Part shown: positions 25,012-33,649 of the stretch, piece after piece
Layout of the letters: the number at the start of each line of letters is the position of its first letter
Position numbering within the stretch: the first letter of the stretch is position 1
DNA from: Fimbriimonadaceae bacterium
GTDB lineage: Bacteria; Armatimonadota; Fimbriimonadia; Fimbriimonadales; Fimbriimonadaceae
DNA length: 35,989 nt
NCBI GenBank assembly: GCA_019694835.1
Contig: JAIBBE010000013.1
Location: 1 to 35,989, forward strand
Direction of reading: 5' to 3'
Notes under the pieces: generated by a model
Seen by the model: only the letters and a program-made list of their open reading frames with translations
What the model was told of the DNA's origin: nothing
Database searches by the model: none
Position numbers and translations under genes: made by a program

Positions 25012-26073
25012 TTAGGCGGCCACGGGCTTTCGTCGGGCCTGCCGCACGCGCTCGATGGTCTCTTCGGTGACGGCACGCTCGAACGAGCGGAAACCGGCCA
25101 GTTTGAATCCGTGCTTCTCCGCCCACCCGATCGTTTCTTGAACCTGGGCGACCGTCACGTTCTTCCCCAGCGTATATGCCTCGGGCCGGTTCTCGAGGGC
25201 AAGCATCATGGTTTCGGACATGCAGGCGTAAGCGGTTTTGGGGGGAAAACCGAAGTTCATGCCGAACTCGACATCGCCAGGCACGGCAACGACACCACCC
25301 TCGATCACCAGCACGTCCGGTCGAGTCGCCGCGACCCTCAATGAAACGTCGCGCGGACGGGCCACATCGCAGACAACCGCACCGATTTTCAGGTGCTCGG
25401 GCTCGATGACGGCGGAGTCGCTGGAAGTCACCGTTACGATGACGTCGGCCTCGCCGAGTTTGTCGACCGAGGTCGTCGCCTCCGAACCGGGAATCTCCAG
25501 CGCAACCGCTTGCGTTCGTCCCAGATCGCGGCCGATCAGAACGGTATGGCGGAAACTCGGAGCGAGCATCTTGGCGCAGGTCTTGCCGATCGAACCGGTC
25601 GCGCCAACAACCGCCAGCGTCGAGACGGCGGGATCGATTTCGAGGAGTTCGCAGGCCCTCAAAGCACCCTGGATCGACGTCGCGACCGTATAGCTGTTCC
25701 CCGTCGTCACGGGAATCGGCGAGGAAGCGTTGATCGTGATGCCACCGTCGCCGATCACGCTCGTGAACGCGCCGAGTCCCACCAAGTTCGCTCCCAGATC
25801 GGCGGCCATTTCAGTGCACTCGATGATCCGATCATAGACTTGCTCCACCGGCATCTGCATCATCAGCTTGGGCGTCAGCGGGCAGGCAATGAACCAGCCC
25901 TCCGTTTCAGCACCCGTCAGACTCCGGATGCCGGTGGCTTTCGACATGAAAGTCGGCCCCTTTTGGGAGAGGAAGGCTTCGATGAGCGAATCCGGGAGAT
26001 GACGAAGCACCGGGTATTTCCGGGTGGCATCTTTCGGTTCGATGGGGTGGACGACGAAGGCAAATCGGGTCAT
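25012..26073 (-). CDS. Long-chain acyl-[ACP] reductase-like NAD(P)H enzyme
   Basis: The 353-residue protein resembles the cyanobacterial acyl-ACP reductase that makes fatty aldehydes. Matching blocks, in order, are GAFTS (101-105), TTGNSYTVAT (123-132), the Rossmann motif VVGATGSIGKT (156-166), VVCDVARPRDV, EGGVVAVPGDVEF and AYACMSETMMLALE, with Cys284 at the position of the active-site cysteine in the cyanobacterial enzyme. The C-terminus includes AEKHGFKLAG, also like that family. In cyanobacteria the cysteine forms an acyl-thioester that NADPH reduces to aldehyde. Here no aldehyde-deformylating oxygenase gene is nearby, so the product's fate is unclear. The family assignment rests on remembered motifs. 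A related dehydrogenase of different substrate is the alternative. It is followed by the MFS gene at six bases. Confidence 0.75.
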   Translation of the reverse strand: MTRFAFVVHPIEPKDATRKYPVLRHLPDSLIEAFLSQKGPTFMSKATGIRSLTGAETEGWFIACPLTPKLMMQMPVEQVYDRIIECTEMAADLGANLVGLGAFTSVIGDGGITINASSPIPVTTGNSYTVATSIQGALRACELLEIDPAVSTLAVVGATGSIGKTCAKMLAPSFRHTVLIGRDLGRTQAVALEIPGSEATTSVDKLGEADVIVTVTSSDSAVIEPEHLKIGAVVCDVARPRDVSLRVAATRPDVLVIEGGVVAVPGDVEFGMNFGFPPKTAYACMSETMMLALENRPEAYTLGKNVTVAQVQETIGWAEKHGFKLAGFRSFERAVTEETIERVRQARRKPVAA

Positions 26074-26088
26074 CGCAATGGGGAGACT

Positions 26089-26436
26089 TTACCCCCGTGC
26101 CCCCTTCACAGGCCGCCTGCACCTGCCCGGCGCGCTTTCTGGCATGGCGGAATGAGTCAGCCACATGGCGGAACGAGCCAGCGGTATGGCGGAGCGAGTC
26201 AGCGAGGGCGCGGAACGGGTCAGCCATATGGCGGAGCGGGTTAGCGGCATGGCGGAGCCGGTTAGCGGCAGGGCAGAACGGGTCAGCCATATCGCGGAGC
26301 CGGTTAGCGGCATGGCGGAACGGGTCAGCCATATAGCGGAGCGAGTCAGCCACATGGCGGAGCGAGTCAGCGGTATGGCGGAACGAGTCAGCGAGGGCGA
26401 GAGTCGTTGCCGGTGCTCCACCCTCCTCGAGATCAT
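26089..26436 (-). CDS. Candidate small heptad-repeat protein spanning the minisatellite
   Basis: A 115-codon frame on the same strand as its neighbours lies between the tricorn-like gene and the acyl-ACP-reductase-like gene. It reads the 21-bp repeats as heptads of the form LTRSA[MI][WP]. Differences between copies fall mainly at its third codon positions (for example ACC/ACT, CGT/CGC, GCC/GCG/GCT), so most are synonymous, as expected if the frame were translated. No copy contains a stop. Against it: there is no Shine-Dalgarno before the ATG at 26434-26436, no known family, and the opposite-strand frame shares the same third positions. I list it as a possibility only. Confidence 0.25.
   Translation of the reverse strand: MISRRVEHRQRLSPSLTRSAIPLTRSAMWLTRSAIWLTRSAMPLTGSAIWLTRSALPLTGSAMPLTRSAIWLTRSAPSLTRSAIPLARSAMWLTHSAMPESAPGRCRRPVKGARG
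26144..26395. repeat. 21-bp minisatellite, 12 tandem copies
   Basis: Twelve head-to-tail 21-base units fill 26144-26395 without spacers. The consensus is ATGGCGGA[AG]CG[AG]GTCAGC followed by three variable bases. Recurrent differences are at positions 9, 12, 15 and 21, three bases apart, plus changes in the last codon. On the plus strand it reads MAERVS[HGE]; a 3-4 hydrophobic pattern (Met and Val) would suit a coiled coil, but the first copy has an in-frame TGA. The copy number suggests slippage-prone, strain-variable DNA. The remaining intergenic sequence (26074-26143 and 26396-26468) shows nothing recognisable. Confidence 0.95.
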
Positions 26437-26468
26437 CGTGGAGAGCGGAGCTTGGGCAATCGATCGGT

Positions 26469-29400
26469 CTAGCCGCCGCCTACCTTGGTCTTCGGGTAAG
26501 CCGGGTCGGCGATCGGCTTCGGCGGGTTCTTCTTGAGTTGGTCGAGGAGGTAGTCCACGGCCTTCTTGAGCTGAGGATCCTCACCCTTCGCCAGGAGATC
26601 AGGACGCAGGTCAACCTCGATGTCGGGGTCGATGCCCTTGTTCTCCGCAATCCACGCACCGTCGCGGTGATCGTAGAGTCCGAAGGCCGGAGCGGTGTAG
26701 TTGCCGCCGTCCACGAACGTGATTCCGCCGTCGATGCCGACGAGGCCGCCCCAAGTGCGGGTGCCGATCAATGATCCGAGGCCGGCATCCTTGAACATCC
26801 ACGGGAAGAGGTCGCCACCCGAACCCGCGTATTCGTTGATGAGCATCGCCTTGGGACCGACCGGATTCCCCCACGGATAGGTGAGGATGCCATTCCACGC
26901 GCGGCCCTTAACTGCGCCGACCGTCTTTCGAGCCAGCTTCTCGACCATGTACCACGCGATGTCGCCGCCGCCATTGAAGCGCTCGTCGATGACCATCGCC
27001 TGCTTATCCGCATTCGAGTACCAGCCCCTCAGGAAGCCGATGAAGCCCTCCTGGCCGGTGTTCGGGACGTGCATGTAGCCGATCTTGCCGCCCGAGAGTT
27101 CGAGCACCTTTTTGCGGTTCATCTCGACCCAGTCGATGTAGCGAAGCTCGGTATCTGCCGCGAGCGGTCGGACCGTGTAGGTCTTGGCCCCTGTGTCGCT
27201 GGGCGAGGAGTTGACGGTCACCTTGACCGCCTTGCCCGCCTTGCCGACGAGCAGGCTGCTCGGGTTCATGTTGGCGCGCACTGGCTTGCCGTCGATCGCG
27301 AGCAGGTAGTCGCCTTCCTTAATGCTGACGCCGGGCTGCCAAAGCGGCCCACGCTCGCCTTCGACGAATCCGTCGCCCTTGTAGATCTTCGCGATCTTGA
27401 CGTAGTCGCCGGCTCGCTCGAGGTCGGCACCGAGCGCTCCGACGGGGATTGGGGGCGGAATCTGACCCATGTCGCCACCGCCGACATAGCTGTGGCCCGT
27501 GCCCAGTTCGCCCATCATGAGTCCGAGCACGTAGTTCAGGTCGGCTCGATGGGCGACATACGGCAGCATGCCTTCCCAGTACTTGGCACGGGCTTCGAAG
27601 TCGACGCCGACCATGTTGGGGTCATAGAAGTGATCGCGAGTGTAGCGCCACGCTTCGTTGTAGATCTGCTTCCATTCCTGTCGCGGGTCGATGACGGCTT
27701 CGACATTATTGGTGTCGACGCGTCCCGCACCGATTCGGAACCCAGGCGCAACCGGAACGATCCCGAGGACGCCACCGGCGTAATAAGCCATTTTCGTCCT
27801 GTTGGCGTTGAACGAGAGGCCGAATCCGCCTTGGATCGGCTCGGCGCTAAGGGCCTCCGGCTGGCGCGAGTTCATATCGAACTTCATCAGCATGCCGTTC
27901 GAAAGGAACAGCACGGCGTTGTCGAGGCCAACGGCAAACGGATACTGCCCTGGTCCCATGGGCAGGGGCAACAGTCGCTCATCAAGGCCGTCGAAGTCGA
28001 TCTTGACCTTCTTCTCGGCGGCCGGGTCAGCCGGTTTCGGCTTCTCAGCGCCCTCCTCGTCCACTGGCGGCAACAAGGGGTTAGTCTGATCCTTACTCAG
28101 GATGAAGAAGTAGATGCGCTGCTCGTTCGAGGTCTGCATATTGAACTCGAACCCACCCTGCGTCGGGTTATAAGTTCGGCCCGAAATCAGATAGAGGTAC
28201 TTGCCGCTTAGGTCCCAGGTCACCGCGTCGTCGCGATAGTAGCCTTCGGTGACCTTGGTCGCCTTGCCCGTCGCGACTTCGTAAATCCAAACCTGGCCGA
28301 ACTGGTTCTCGCCGGGGACGACGTACGCGATCCAAGCGCTGTCGGGCGACCAGTCGTAATTCACGCCTTGGAATCCGCGATAGACTTTGCTGACCTTCTT
28401 GGTAGCGATGTCGATCATGTTCACGTTGGAGTCCATGTCGGTCCACGTCAGGTACTTCCCGTTTGGCGACCAGTCGATTCCCGTGAAGAGTTTGCGTCCG
28501 CCCTCGGTCAGTTGCGTTGCGGGGCCACCCATTTGGGGCTGAGTGTAAAGCTCCCATTCACCGGTCTTCTCGTTGCTGGCGTAAGCGATGGTCTTGCCGT
28601 CGGGCGACCAAGCGGGGAATCGCTGGCGGCTCTGGGCGCCTTCCGAAAGATTTCGCGTTTCGCCATTCTTCGCGGGAACACTGAAGATGTCGCCGCGCGC
28701 CTCGACAGCCACGCGAGCCCCGCTCGGCGAGAGTGAGAAGGCCGTGATCTGGTTTCCGAGCTTCTTGAGCACGGGACGGGCGGCAAGTTTCTCGCCCTCG
28801 ACCCGCGGGTTCAGCTTGACGATCTTGCCGTCTGCAATCGTGTAAGTCCAGAGATAGCCGCTGCGCTCGAAGATGATCTTTTTGCCGTCGGTGCTCGGCC
28901 ACCGCATGTCGGCGTCGTCGTACTTCGTCAGCTGCTCAATCTTCTTGGAGGCGGTGTCGTACTTGTAAAGGTTGATCGTCCCCTGGTTCTTGTCGCTGAT
29001 GTAATAGACATCTTTGCCGACCCACATCGGGAAGTAGGAGTTCTCGCGACCGTGGGGGATCTCGCTGTAGGTCAGGTTCTTCAGGTCGAAGAAGCTGATG
29101 ACGCCCTGGGTTCCGCCGCGATAGCGACGCCAGTTGAACTGGTGCGAGTTCTTCCGGTTATAGGCCAGGACGCCGTTGGCGTTCAGCGTGCCCTGGTCGA
29201 TCTCCATCACCGGAGTCGAAATCGGGAAGCCGCCCTTCGTATCGGACAGCCATAGCCGAGGCATGAAGCCACCCCATGACCCCGCCTGGCTCTTGTACAT
29301 GATCTTCCCGTCCGGCGACCAATTGACAAACAGGTCGGCTTCGGGGCTGTAGGTCACGCGGTAGGGCTCACCGCCCTCGACCGGCATCGTGTAGACATCG

Positions 29401-29642
29401 GCATTGCCATCATAGGACCCGGTAAAGGCAAGCGTCTTGCCGTCGGGGCTGAACTTGGCGAACTGCTCGTTCGCGGGATGGGTGGTGAGTCGTCGGGCGT
29501 AGCCGCCGTCAGTATCAGCGATCCAGAGATCAGAGGCGTACGTAAAGACGTACTTGTCGCCCTGAATGGCGGGGAATCGCAGCAATCGCATCTCGTCGCC
29601 AGGCTGAGTCGTCGCCAGCATGGCAAGTACCAATAAGTTCAA
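26469..29642 (-). CDS. Tricorn-like protease (S41 family) with beta-propeller and PDZ domains
   Basis: The 1057-residue protein follows the archaeal/bacterial tricorn layout. Residues about 15-640 form beta-propeller blades of WD40-like/TolB-like type (repeated FSPDGKTLAF, WSPDGKI, WSPNGKYL, WSPDSAWIAY). Next is a helical cap, a PDZ domain around 735-840, and an S41 peptidase domain. Catalytic residues match tricorn: His717 in GTGHSY, Ser941 in YAGSGGDLFP and Glu1000 in IAENKG. Family members degrade peptides of proteasome or Lon origin; exported versions also exist. The start is a TTG at 29640-29642 with the strongest ribosome binding site possible, AGGAGGG at 29647-29653, four bases upstream. 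The short LLVLAMLA stretch could be a weak signal peptide, so location is uncertain. Confidence 0.92.
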   Translation of the reverse strand: MNLLVLAMLATTQPGDEMRLLRFPAIQGDKYVFTYASDLWIADTDGGYARRLTTHPANEQFAKFSPDGKTLAFTGSYDGNADVYTMPVEGGEPYRVTYSPEADLFVNWSPDGKIMYKSQAGSWGGFMPRLWLSDTKGGFPISTPVMEIDQGTLNANGVLAYNRKNSHQFNWRRYRGGTQGVISFFDLKNLTYSEIPHGRENSYFPMWVGKDVYYISDKNQGTINLYKYDTASKKIEQLTKYDDADMRWPSTDGKKIIFERSGYLWTYTIADGKIVKLNPRVEGEKLAARPVLKKLGNQITAFSLSPSGARVAVEARGDIFSVPAKNGETRNLSEGAQSRQRFPAWSPDGKTIAYASNEKTGEWELYTQPQMGGPATQLTEGGRKLFTGIDWSPNGKYLTWTDMDSNVNMIDIATKKVSKVYRGFQGVNYDWSPDSAWIAYVVPGENQFGQVWIYEVATGKATKVTEGYYRDDAVTWDLSGKYLYLISGRTYNPTQGGFEFNMQTSNEQRIYFFILSKDQTNPLLPPVDEEGAEKPKPADPAAEKKVKIDFDGLDERLLPLPMGPGQYPFAVGLDNAVLFLSNGMLMKFDMNSRQPEALSAEPIQGGFGLSFNANRTKMAYYAGGVLGIVPVAPGFRIGAGRVDTNNVEAVIDPRQEWKQIYNEAWRYTRDHFYDPNMVGVDFEARAKYWEGMLPYVAHRADLNYVLGLMMGELGTGHSYVGGGDMGQIPPPIPVGALGADLERAGDYVKIAKIYKGDGFVEGERGPLWQPGVSIKEGDYLLAIDGKPVRANMNPSSLLVGKAGKAVKVTVNSSPSDTGAKTYTVRPLAADTELRYIDWVEMNRKKVLELSGGKIGYMHVPNTGQEGFIGFLRGWYSNADKQAMVIDERFNGGGDIAWYMVEKLARKTVGAVKGRAWNGILTYPWGNPVGPKAMLINEYAGSGGDLFPWMFKDAGLGSLIGTRTWGGLVGIDGGITFVDGGNYTAPAFGLYDHRDGAWIAENKGIDPDIEVDLRPDLLAKGEDPQLKKAVDYLLDQLKKNPPKPIADPAYPKTKVGGG

Positions 29643-29670
29643 GAGTCCCTCCTCGTCGGATATCGGTTGA

Positions 29671-29676
29671 ATTATG
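29671..29676 (-). promoter_or_regulatory. Possible -10 box for the tricorn-like protease gene
   Basis: CATAAT on the minus strand matches TATAAT at five of six positions, about 28 bases upstream of the TTG start and just before the AGGAGGG ribosome binding site. No convincing -35 is seen 16-18 bases further upstream. Confidence 0.3.
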
Positions 29677-29720
29677 GCTGGTGAGGTGGTTTGAGCGGCA
29701 GGACCTTGTGCGACCGGTCC

Positions 29721-31316
29721 CTACTTGACCATTCGTGGCGGAGTCCGCAGCCGGGTCGCTTGCTCGAACGCATAGGCGAAGGCGAGCAACTTCGAATCTG
29801 CACCGCATTTCCCAATCAGCGTGATGCCAGCGGGCATGCCGGTGGTATTGATTCCCGTCACACCAACAAAGCCTCCGTCGTTCTCACGAAGGCCGAGCGG
29901 GACGGTGATGGCGGGATAACCCGCCGAAGCGTAGTACAAAGAATCGATATTATCGAGGCTGACGAGCACCTGACTCCTGGACTTTCGGAAGGCTTCATCC
30001 AGTCCAGCGGCGGCAAACCTCCGAAAGCGCAATGCATCGGACTGGAACTGCTTTCGCGTCATCGGGACCAGCTTCTGGCTTTGTTCCAGCAGCAGCGCCT
30101 GACCGAAAGGAGCCCTTCGTTCGGGCATCGAGCCATTGTAGGCCAAAAGGTCTCGCAGTGACTTTATGCTTGGGTTGACCCGCGAAATGTAGCCGACCAT
30201 ATCGAAGTTGCCGCCCGCCACGACGATGCGATTGAACATCTGAAGCGGCTCTTCGCCAGCTTTTGGGATCGCAGCAGGGTGGATGCGCGCGCCCGCAGCG
30301 GTTAGGCCGGTCACCGCGGTTTGGAGCAAGGCTTCGTTGCCCGGCGCGCCGTTAAAGCTGTCGGAGAGCAATCCGACACTGACGCCATCCAAGGCGTTTC
30401 GTTTGAGGCTTCGCACGTCGTAGGCGCCCCTGCCCTCCAGCGCATCGAGCAGCAGCGCCGCATCGGTCACGGAGCGACAGATGGGACCCGGGGAATCGTT
30501 GAATCGGTAGAGGGGAACCACTCCCTTGCTGCTGACCCGATCAAGGCTTGGCTTCATCCCGACCACCCCGCTCCAAGCGCTGGGCGTGATCAGTGACCCG
30601 ACCGTTTCGGTGCCGACGCTTGCCATGGCGAGGAGGGTCGAGACAGCGACCGCTGAGCCAGAACTCGACCCCCCGCTGGGGAACTCTCCAAAGGCATTCT
30701 TCGTCTGCCCTGCAACTGCGCTCGACCCGCCGAGCCCCCAGCCGTAAGTAATGGCTCCCGCTAGTTCTGAGAGGTTGGCCTTGCCAAGCAGCACTGCGCC
30801 GGCGCGGCGGAGGTTGGCAACCACGACGGCGTCCACCCGCGCAATGTGCTGAAGCAGGACCTCTGCTCCGGCGGTGGTATGCATCGGGCCCGCCGTTTCG
30901 ATGTTGTCCTTGATGCTGATAGGGATTCCGTCTAGTGGACCTCGTGCCTTGTTCACCTTCCGGCGAGCGTCGGCTGCTCGCGCCTCACCGATCACCTCCG
31001 GGTTGATTTCGGTGTACGACCTTAGAGTGTCGTCGTGCCGCTGGATTCGGGCAAGGAAGAAGAGAGTGAGCCCTTCGGAGGTGAACTCGCCTCGCTTCAG
31101 CGCCGTTTGGACGTCGAGGATCGTGGCGTTGCTGAGGATCCGCGCGATCTTGGCTTCCAGCGCTGGCGTGATCCTCGCAAGCTCCGCTTTGAACGGCGCG
31201 AACTCAAGCGTTCGAAGGCGGGGAACGTTCTTTTCAAGAGATAGGTCCACCTGAGCCACCTCACCGCTTCTCGCCCAAAGAGCGGCTACGAGGGGCAAGA
31301 ATAGGCTCACCGGCAC
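29721..31316 (-). CDS. Amidase-signature hydrolase
   Basis: The 531-residue product belongs to the amidase signature family, with the Ser-cisSer-Lys triad. Lys136 lies in PISIKDN, the serine cluster 217-219 is in PSGGSSSGSAVAV, and the nucleophile is probably Ser241 in GTETVGSLITPSAW. The usual TGG before this serine reads TVG, a small departure. The first 17 residues (MPVSLFLPLVAALWARS) look like a weak signal peptide, so the enzyme may be periplasmic. Such enzymes hydrolyse amides, nitrile-derived amides or aminoacyl links; the substrate is unknown, and it is not a GatA because gatB/gatC are absent. The start codon is GTG at 31314-31316. An extended -10, TGGTATGAT, lies just upstream. Confidence 0.9.
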   Translation of the reverse strand: MPVSLFLPLVAALWARSGEVAQVDLSLEKNVPRLRTLEFAPFKAELARITPALEAKIARILSNATILDVQTALKRGEFTSEGLTLFFLARIQRHDDTLRSYTEINPEVIGEARAADARRKVNKARGPLDGIPISIKDNIETAGPMHTTAGAEVLLQHIARVDAVVVANLRRAGAVLLGKANLSELAGAITYGWGLGGSSAVAGQTKNAFGEFPSGGSSSGSAVAVSTLLAMASVGTETVGSLITPSAWSGVVGMKPSLDRVSSKGVVPLYRFNDSPGPICRSVTDAALLLDALEGRGAYDVRSLKRNALDGVSVGLLSDSFNGAPGNEALLQTAVTGLTAAGARIHPAAIPKAGEEPLQMFNRIVVAGGNFDMVGYISRVNPSIKSLRDLLAYNGSMPERRAPFGQALLLEQSQKLVPMTRKQFQSDALRFRRFAAAGLDEAFRKSRSQVLVSLDNIDSLYYASAGYPAITVPLGLRENDGGFVGVTGINTTGMPAGITLIGKCGADSKLLAFAYAFEQATRLRTPPRMVK

Positions 31317-31331
31317 ACCATGAAGAGGTTC

Positions 31332-31337
31332 ATCATA
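31332..31337 (-). promoter_or_regulatory. Extended -10 promoter element for the amidase gene
   Basis: TATGAT on the minus strand is preceded by TGG, giving the TGn-TATGAT extended -10 pattern. It sits 15 bases upstream of the GTG start, so the leader would be about ten bases. No clear -35 is visible, which extended -10 promoters do not strictly need. Confidence 0.4.
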
Positions 31338-31382
31338 CCAAATGCCATGTTGGCTCAGACTCAGGCTGCCCCTCGTTTCCGA

Positions 31383-32042
31383 TCAACGAGTCTGGCCGTA
31401 ACGGTGGTGATAGCGGTCGTACCACTTCTCTGCCTCCTCGGGCGGAATGGGACAAGGCGTGCCGATTTGCTTGGCTAGCCAGACCGTTTTGGCGACGTCC
31501 TCCGTCATCACGGCAGCCTTGAGTGCAGCCCGGGGAGAGTCGCCCCAGGTGAACACGCCGTGATTGCCAATCAGGATGGCGGGGGCGCGCGTGAGGTGGG
31601 CGATGATGGCACGCCCAATCTCCTCATCCTCGTTGCCCACGTAGGGTGTGCACGGAATCTCAGCCCCAAACTCATCGGCGATGGCGGTCAGGCACAGCGG
31701 AATAGATTCGAGTACGGCGGCAAAAGCGGTTGCGTAGTTGCTGTGGGTGTGCACGATGCCCCGCACGCCTTCCAAGTGCCGATAGAGATAGAGGTGGTGG
31801 GGCAGATCGACGCTCGGGCGCAGCTTGCTGTCGAGGACTTCACCGGTCGATGCACGCACCGGCACGAGATTGTCGGCGGTAAGGAGGTCGTAGTCCATCC
31901 CGCTCGGCTTAATGACGACGAGGTCTTCGTCGGGCAGGTAGCCGCTCGCGTTGCCGGAGTGCATGGTCACGAGGCCCGCCTTGGGGAGCATTTGGTTGGC
32001 GTAGAGGACTTCCCTTCTCAAGTTGCTCTGGGCTTCGGTCAT
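31383..32042 (-). CDS. araD: L-ribulose-5-phosphate 4-epimerase
   Basis: The 219-residue class II aldolase/epimerase contains HTHSNYATAFA with the paired zinc-binding histidines, the downstream histidine in IGNHGVFTWG, and the phosphate-binding segments SGNASGY and KPSGMDYD. AraD converts L-ribulose-5-phosphate to D-xylulose-5-phosphate, feeding the pentose phosphate pathway. It is slightly shorter than the 231-residue Escherichia coli enzyme. The start overlaps the araB stop by four bases (ATGA), which strengthens the assignment over other class II aldolases such as fuculose-phosphate aldolase. araA is not in the window. Confidence 0.93.
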   Translation of the reverse strand: MTEAQSNLRREVLYANQMLPKAGLVTMHSGNASGYLPDEDLVVIKPSGMDYDLLTADNLVPVRASTGEVLDSKLRPSVDLPHHLYLYRHLEGVRGIVHTHSNYATAFAAVLESIPLCLTAIADEFGAEIPCTPYVGNEDEEIGRAIIAHLTRAPAILIGNHGVFTWGDSPRAALKAAVMTEDVAKTVWLAKQIGTPCPIPPEEAEKWYDRYHHRYGQTR

Positions 32043-33649
32043 GCTCGTGCCTCCTCCCGGATCGCGATGAGACCTTTCATAACGCTCGCCATCGCGCCAT
32101 TGCGCCGACCGAAGCTATCATGCAGACCTGAGTATTGGGCGAAGAGTTGCTCATAAGTCGCGACCGCCGCTGGATTCGGCTCGTATGTCTTGCTCGGCGG
32201 AGGCACCATCTTCTCTTGGGCGACAAGAACATCAGAATATGCCCCTCCGACCACGGCCCCAAAGATCGCGGCTCCCAGGGCACACGTCTGGGGCGAACCG
32301 GCGACTCGCATCGGGCGATTGCAGGCATCCGCGTAGATCTGCATGGTCAGGGCACTCTTCTCGGCGATGCCGCCGCAGTTGATGACCTCGTCGATCGCCA
32401 CCCCGCACGACTCGATCTGCCGAATAATGGTCAGCGCACCGAACGCAGTTGCTTCGATCAGGGAACGATAAACCTCGGCGGGAGTGGTGTGCAGCGACGC
32501 CCCGACGAGCAAGCCGCTTAGTTGCGGGTCGACGAGGATCGTTCGGTTTCCGTTGTTCCAGTCAAGCGCGACGAGCCCTGACGCACCCGGCTTAAGCCGC
32601 TCCGCCTCAGCAGACAATTCCTCGTGCGAACGGCCACAGAAACGCACGAACCAGTTGAACAAGTCGCCCACCGCGCTCTGCCCAGCCTCAATGCCGACCA
32701 TGCCCGGAATAACGGAACCGGGCACGACACCACACACGCCGGGAATGTCCGGCTCTCCATGACCGACCAAGATATCGCACGTACTCGTGCCGACGATCTT
32801 CACCAGCACACCCGGTCGAACTCCGCTACCGACCGCCCCCATATGAGCGTCGAATGCACCGACGGCAACCGGAATTCCCTCTCGAAGTCCACATGCAGCC
32901 GCGACCTCACCGGTCAGTCCTCCCGCAACCTGATCCGACGCGACCGCCTCGTCGTAGTAGCGCGACAACCGCGGATCGAGCTTGGCCAAGAACTCGGAAG
33001 ATGGCAGGCCACCCCACGACTCATGGAACATCGCCTTATGCCCCGCCGCGCAGATGCTCCGACGGGGCTTCGCCAGCGTCCCCGTCGCCCAGGCGGGAAC
33101 GAAGTCAGCCAACTCCATCCAAGAAGCCGCCGCCGCGAATACCTCGGGCGCGACCCGCGAACACCGCAGGATCTTCGACCAATACCACTCGCTCGAATAG
33201 GTCCCGCCGCACTTCGAGAGGTACGGATAGCCTCCGGTCGCGGCTAACTCCGTGATCTCAGCCGCTTCGGCGTGGCCAGTGTGGTCCTTCCAAAGCCAGG
33301 CCATCGCATGAGGGTTGGTGTCGAACTCGGGACGAAACCCCAGCGGTATCCCGTCCGCGTCAACCGGAAGCGGCGTCGACCCTGTCGTGTCGATTCCAAT
33401 CCCAACGACCTCCTCGGCCAACACTCCCGCCGAGCGGACGGCCCCGGACACGCATGCAATGAAGCCCTCCGTGTAGTCGCGCGGATGCTGTCGGGCAAGG
33501 TTGACATCGCGCTCGTCGAGAATCACGCCCTCCGTCCCGCGCTGATATTGATGAGCGGAAGAACCTAAGATGGCCCCATCAGCCACGTCAACGACCACTG
33601 CGCGAACCGAGTTCGTCCCGTAGTCAACGCCGATCGCGACCTGTCTCAT
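32039..33649 (-). CDS. araB: Ribulokinase (FGGY family)
   Basis: The 536-residue sugar kinase starts AIGVDYGTNSVRAVVVD, the FGGY/ASKHA phosphate-1 loop, and has the araB-type blocks DTTGSTPLPVD, AMAWLWKDHTGHAEA, VGAFDAHMGAVGSG and GTSTCDILVG. In the C-terminal half are the adenosine-binding NCGGIAEKSAL and the CALGAAIFGA segment. AraB phosphorylates L-ribulose using ATP, giving L-ribulose-5-phosphate for AraD. The ATG shares one base with the glyQ stop codon (TGATG), so it is translated from the glyQ message. Length fits ribulokinases (about 560 residues). Confidence 0.95.
   Translation of the reverse strand: MRQVAIGVDYGTNSVRAVVVDVADGAILGSSAHQYQRGTEGVILDERDVNLARQHPRDYTEGFIACVSGAVRSAGVLAEEVVGIGIDTTGSTPLPVDADGIPLGFRPEFDTNPHAMAWLWKDHTGHAEAAEITELAATGGYPYLSKCGGTYSSEWYWSKILRCSRVAPEVFAAAASWMELADFVPAWATGTLAKPRRSICAAGHKAMFHESWGGLPSSEFLAKLDPRLSRYYDEAVASDQVAGGLTGEVAAACGLREGIPVAVGAFDAHMGAVGSGVRPGVLVKIVGTSTCDILVGHGEPDIPGVCGVVPGSVIPGMVGIEAGQSAVGDLFNWFVRFCGRSHEELSAEAERLKPGASGLVALDWNNGNRTILVDPQLSGLLVGASLHTTPAEVYRSLIEATAFGALTIIRQIESCGVAIDEVINCGGIAEKSALTMQIYADACNRPMRVAGSPQTCALGAAIFGAVVGGAYSDVLVAQEKMVPPPSKTYEPNPAAVATYEQLFAQYSGLHDSFGRRNGAMASVMKGLIAIREEARA

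Noticed and set aside
26144..26395. Regularly repeated units suggested a CRISPR array
   Set aside because: The 21-base units are contiguous with no spacers, and no cas gene is nearby.
27069..28211. 380-codon plus-strand open frame inside the tricorn-like gene
   Set aside because: It is antisense to a protein with intact propeller, PDZ and catalytic motifs; its own translation has no family features.
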